A stretch of 26,147 nucleotides of DNA, taken from assembly GCA_018658605.1 (NCBI GenBank), contig JABHUV010000056.1, positions 1 to 26,147 of the forward strand, given 5' to 3'. The notes under the pieces are model-generated. The model was not told the DNA's origin and did no database searches. It saw nothing but the letters and a program-made list of their open reading frames with translations. The DNA is from Planctomycetaceae bacterium (GTDB taxonomy: Bacteria; Planctomycetota; Planctomycetia; Pirellulales; Pirellulaceae). The translations under genes were made by a program, and so were the position numbers. Numbering within the stretch: position 1 is the stretch's first letter; each line of letters begins with the position of its first letter. Below are positions 24,508 to 26,147 of the stretch, piece by piece.

Positions 24508-26147
24508 ATGAAATCATTTACTCACCGCTCAACTTTCCACCTCGCTCTACTCATCGGTGCACTAGCCTGCTTAACCATCACCGGCTGCGGCGACTCTCCA
24601 CTCGATACCAGTGATACGTCAAGTTCCGGTGAGACCATCGCTGACACTTCCACAGACGATGGCAATACTAGCGACACCTCAATAGAGACTAGTGTCGACG
24701 ACTCGGTCGAATTTGAATTTGCGGATCTCGTTGAACCTTTTGATCCTCCGACACTGGAAGAAATTATTTCCGGAAACGAATGGGCCGATAAACCCGTTCT
24801 AGATGCCGTCGAGTTAATGCGAGAACGTCAAGCAGGCGAACAACAACTCGCAACGCCCACGGAAGCGCTCGCTCTTAAAAACAGCTCGGTTGCTAATAAC
24901 AATAAAATCATTTCCGCAATGGGGCGGCTCGCCCAAGAAGGTGAAGTTAATTTTTCTGCGGAATGGAACAGGCATACCGCTGGCGATATCAAAAGTACCA
25001 ACCCACTTATGATCAGTTCCACAGCGGAGTTCGATGTCGCTGGATTAACCAACATGGGACTGTTTGGCTTTGATTGGAATTTTGTCCCATTTGCCTCCTC
25101 TGATGCTGTCATCTCATGGCAAACATCTGCCGACGGACTCTACGACAAAGTGGTAATGCGAGACGATCTACGATGGTCCGATGGAACTGCCATTACGGCA
25201 CACGACGTCGCGTATTCTTATCGGGTCATCATGACTTCCAGCGTACCGATTCCAGCCGTTCGCTCAGGCACAGATCAACTAAAATACGTCCATGCCTATG
25301 ATGATCATACGGTCATTTTTTTCCACAACGAGTCGCTCGCCACAAACGTATGGAATATCAATTTTCCAGTAATCCCTAAACACATTTACGAAAACACGGT
25401 GCCTGAAGATCCCACGATGGCTAAAAGTGAAACGCACGTAGCACTCGACGAAAACCCCATCACTGGCGGTGCTTATCAAATAACAAAACGTGTTCGCGGA
25501 CAAGAAATTGTGCTCAAACGGCGTGAATCTTATTACAACGTTGGCGGTGAAGATGTTCGGAGAAAACCTAACTTCGAGACGATCCGCTTCCACATTGTCG
25601 AAAACAGTAGCACCGCTTTGTTGGCGTTAAAAAAAGGAGACATTGAAGAAATGCAATTGTCGCCGGAGCAATGGCAATCACAAACCAGTGATGAAGAATT
25701 CTACAAAAACAATACTAAGTCCTATGCCCTAGAATGGGTCTATTACTATTTCGGCTGGAACAATCGATCACCTTTCTTTCGGGATGCTCGCGTGCGTAAA
25801 GCGATGAGCTATGCGTTTAACCACCAAGAACTACTTGACCGCCATCGCTTTGGTCTTGATGAAGCAGCCCAAGGAGTTTTCCATAAAACCTCTCGTTGGG
25901 CACCAACCACACTGCCAACGCCGTACACGCAAGACCTTGATAAGGCGGAAGACCTGCTGGCAGAAGCTGGCTGGGAAGATAGCGATGGGGACGGGTATTT
26001 GGATAATATTGTTGAACTTGATAACAATTTCGACGGCAAAACTGAAGGCCGCAAGAAAATCCAATTCGAGTTCACTATATTGACTAGCAACAAACCAGAG
26101 CGAATTGGATTTTCTTGCGGCCTTCAGTTTTGCCGTCGAAATTGTTA
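24508..26147 (+). CDS. Family 5 extracellular solute-binding lipoprotein (oligopeptide/dipeptide type), C-terminus cut
   Basis: About 546 codons run open to the right edge. The N-terminus is a lipoprotein signal with lipobox I-T-G-C (Cys27), then a Ser/Thr/Asp-rich linker to about residue 75 and the SBP_bac_5 fold. Typical segments are VMRDDLRWSDGTAITAHDVAYSY (from about 216), FPVIPKHIY, NPITGGAYQITKRVRGQEIVLKRRESYYN, LLALKKGDIEEMQLSPEQW, and FGWNNRSPFFRDARVRKAMSYAFN. It would capture peptides or related solutes for an ABC importer not seen here. AAGAAAG precedes the ATG. The 211-base gap to the divergent bioF start holds no gene or clear promoter that I can defend. From about base 26101 onward the translation (RIGFSCGLQFCRRNC) is antisense of its own upstream bases and should be ignored. 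Confidence 0.9.
   Translation, partial: MKSFTHRSTFHLALLIGALACLTITGCGDSPLDTSDTSSSGETIADTSTDDGNTSDTSIETSVDDSVEFEFADLVEPFDPPTLEEIISGNEWADKPVLDAVELMRERQAGEQQLATPTEALALKNSSVANNNKIISAMGRLAQEGEVNFSAEWNRHTAGDIKSTNPLMISSTAEFDVAGLTNMGLFGFDWNFVPFASSDAVISWQTSADGLYDKVVMRDDLRWSDGTAITAHDVAYSYRVIMTSSVPIPAVRSGTDQLKYVHAYDDHTVIFFHNESLATNVWNINFPVIPKHIYENTVPEDPTMAKSETHVALDENPITGGAYQITKRVRGQEIVLKRRESYYNVGGEDVRRKPNFETIRFHIVENSSTALLALKKGDIEEMQLSPEQWQSQTSDEEFYKNNTKSYALEWVYYYFGWNNRSPFFRDARVRKAMSYAFNHQELLDRHRFGLDEAAQGVFHKTSRWAPTTLPTPYTQDLDKAEDLLAEAGWEDSDGDGYLDNIVELDNNFDGKTEGRKKIQFEFTILTSNKPERIGFSCGLQFCRRNC
26022..26147. repeat. 47-base perfect inverted repeat at the contig end (probable fold-back artefact)
   Basis: Bases 26101-26147 are the exact reverse complement of 26022-26068, separated by 32 unique bases. 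The first arm is coding sequence of the solute-binding protein. The second arm makes no sense in that frame and ends precisely at the window end. A perfect palindrome inside a conserved coding region and abutting a sequence end is typical of chimeric amplification or assembly fold-back rather than biology. Confidence 0.85.

Noticed and set aside
25981..26010. D-x-D-G-D-G-x-L-D segment in the solute-binding protein as a further EF-hand or dockerin-like calcium site.
   Set aside because: A GW-x-D-x-D-G-D-G turn is common at this point in family 5 solute-binding proteins, and there is no paired EF-hand.

Overview
The window reads as a chromosomal contig end from a planctomycete (Planctomycetota, probably a marine Pirellulaceae-like lineage). 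The main evidence is a typical planctomycete gene set. It contains a DUF1549/DUF1553 protein with planctomycete-type cytochrome c motifs, DUF1501 proteins with twin-arginine-like leaders, a DUF6807/PmoA-family protein, an EF-hand-bearing export adaptor and a very long TolC homologue. GC content is moderate. I see no rRNA, tRNA, CRISPR array, transposase or integrase.

Region 1 (1-6102, all minus strand) is a housekeeping cluster. In transcription order it holds a HEAT-repeat-like hypothetical protein, a membrane-anchored TlpA-like thioredoxin, a DEAD-box RNA helicase, a lipoprotein with an HExxH metalloprotease motif, and glyA (serine hydroxymethyltransferase, cut by the left window edge). Overlapping or closely spaced genes suggest co-transcription of most of them.

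Region 2 (6103-6934) holds the most notable gene: an exported glutathione peroxidase whose catalytic residue is encoded by an in-frame TGA. The reading frame continues without interruption on both sides of that TGA. A stem-loop with the geometry of a bacterial SECIS element follows directly. I read it as a selenoprotein rather than two broken ORFs. A strong hairpin follows the gene and a perfect inverted repeat lies in its upstream region.

Region 3 (6935-15453) holds a secreted DUF6807/PmoA-like protein (plus strand). Convergent to it is a minus-strand block: a 540-residue membrane coiled-coil protein, a rhomboid protease, a truncated DUF1501 remnant, a DUF1549/DUF1553 multi-CxxCH protein and an intact DUF1501 protein.

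Region 4 (15454-23085) is a tripartite efflux locus: a 530-base gene-free leader, a giant TolC-like outer-membrane protein, a structured 296-base spacer with mutually exclusive hairpins, a HlyD-type adaptor carrying four EF-hand calcium loops, a MacB-type ATPase and a MacB-type permease. The last three genes overlap by one base each. Together they would form a MacAB-TolC-like pump whose adaptor may sense calcium.

Region 5 (23086-26147) holds bioF (minus) and, divergently, an oligopeptide/dipeptide-type solute-binding lipoprotein that runs off the right edge. The last 47 bases are a perfect reverse complement of bases 26022-26068, which looks like a fold-back assembly or amplification artefact. 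The final 15 or so codons of that gene should therefore not be trusted.
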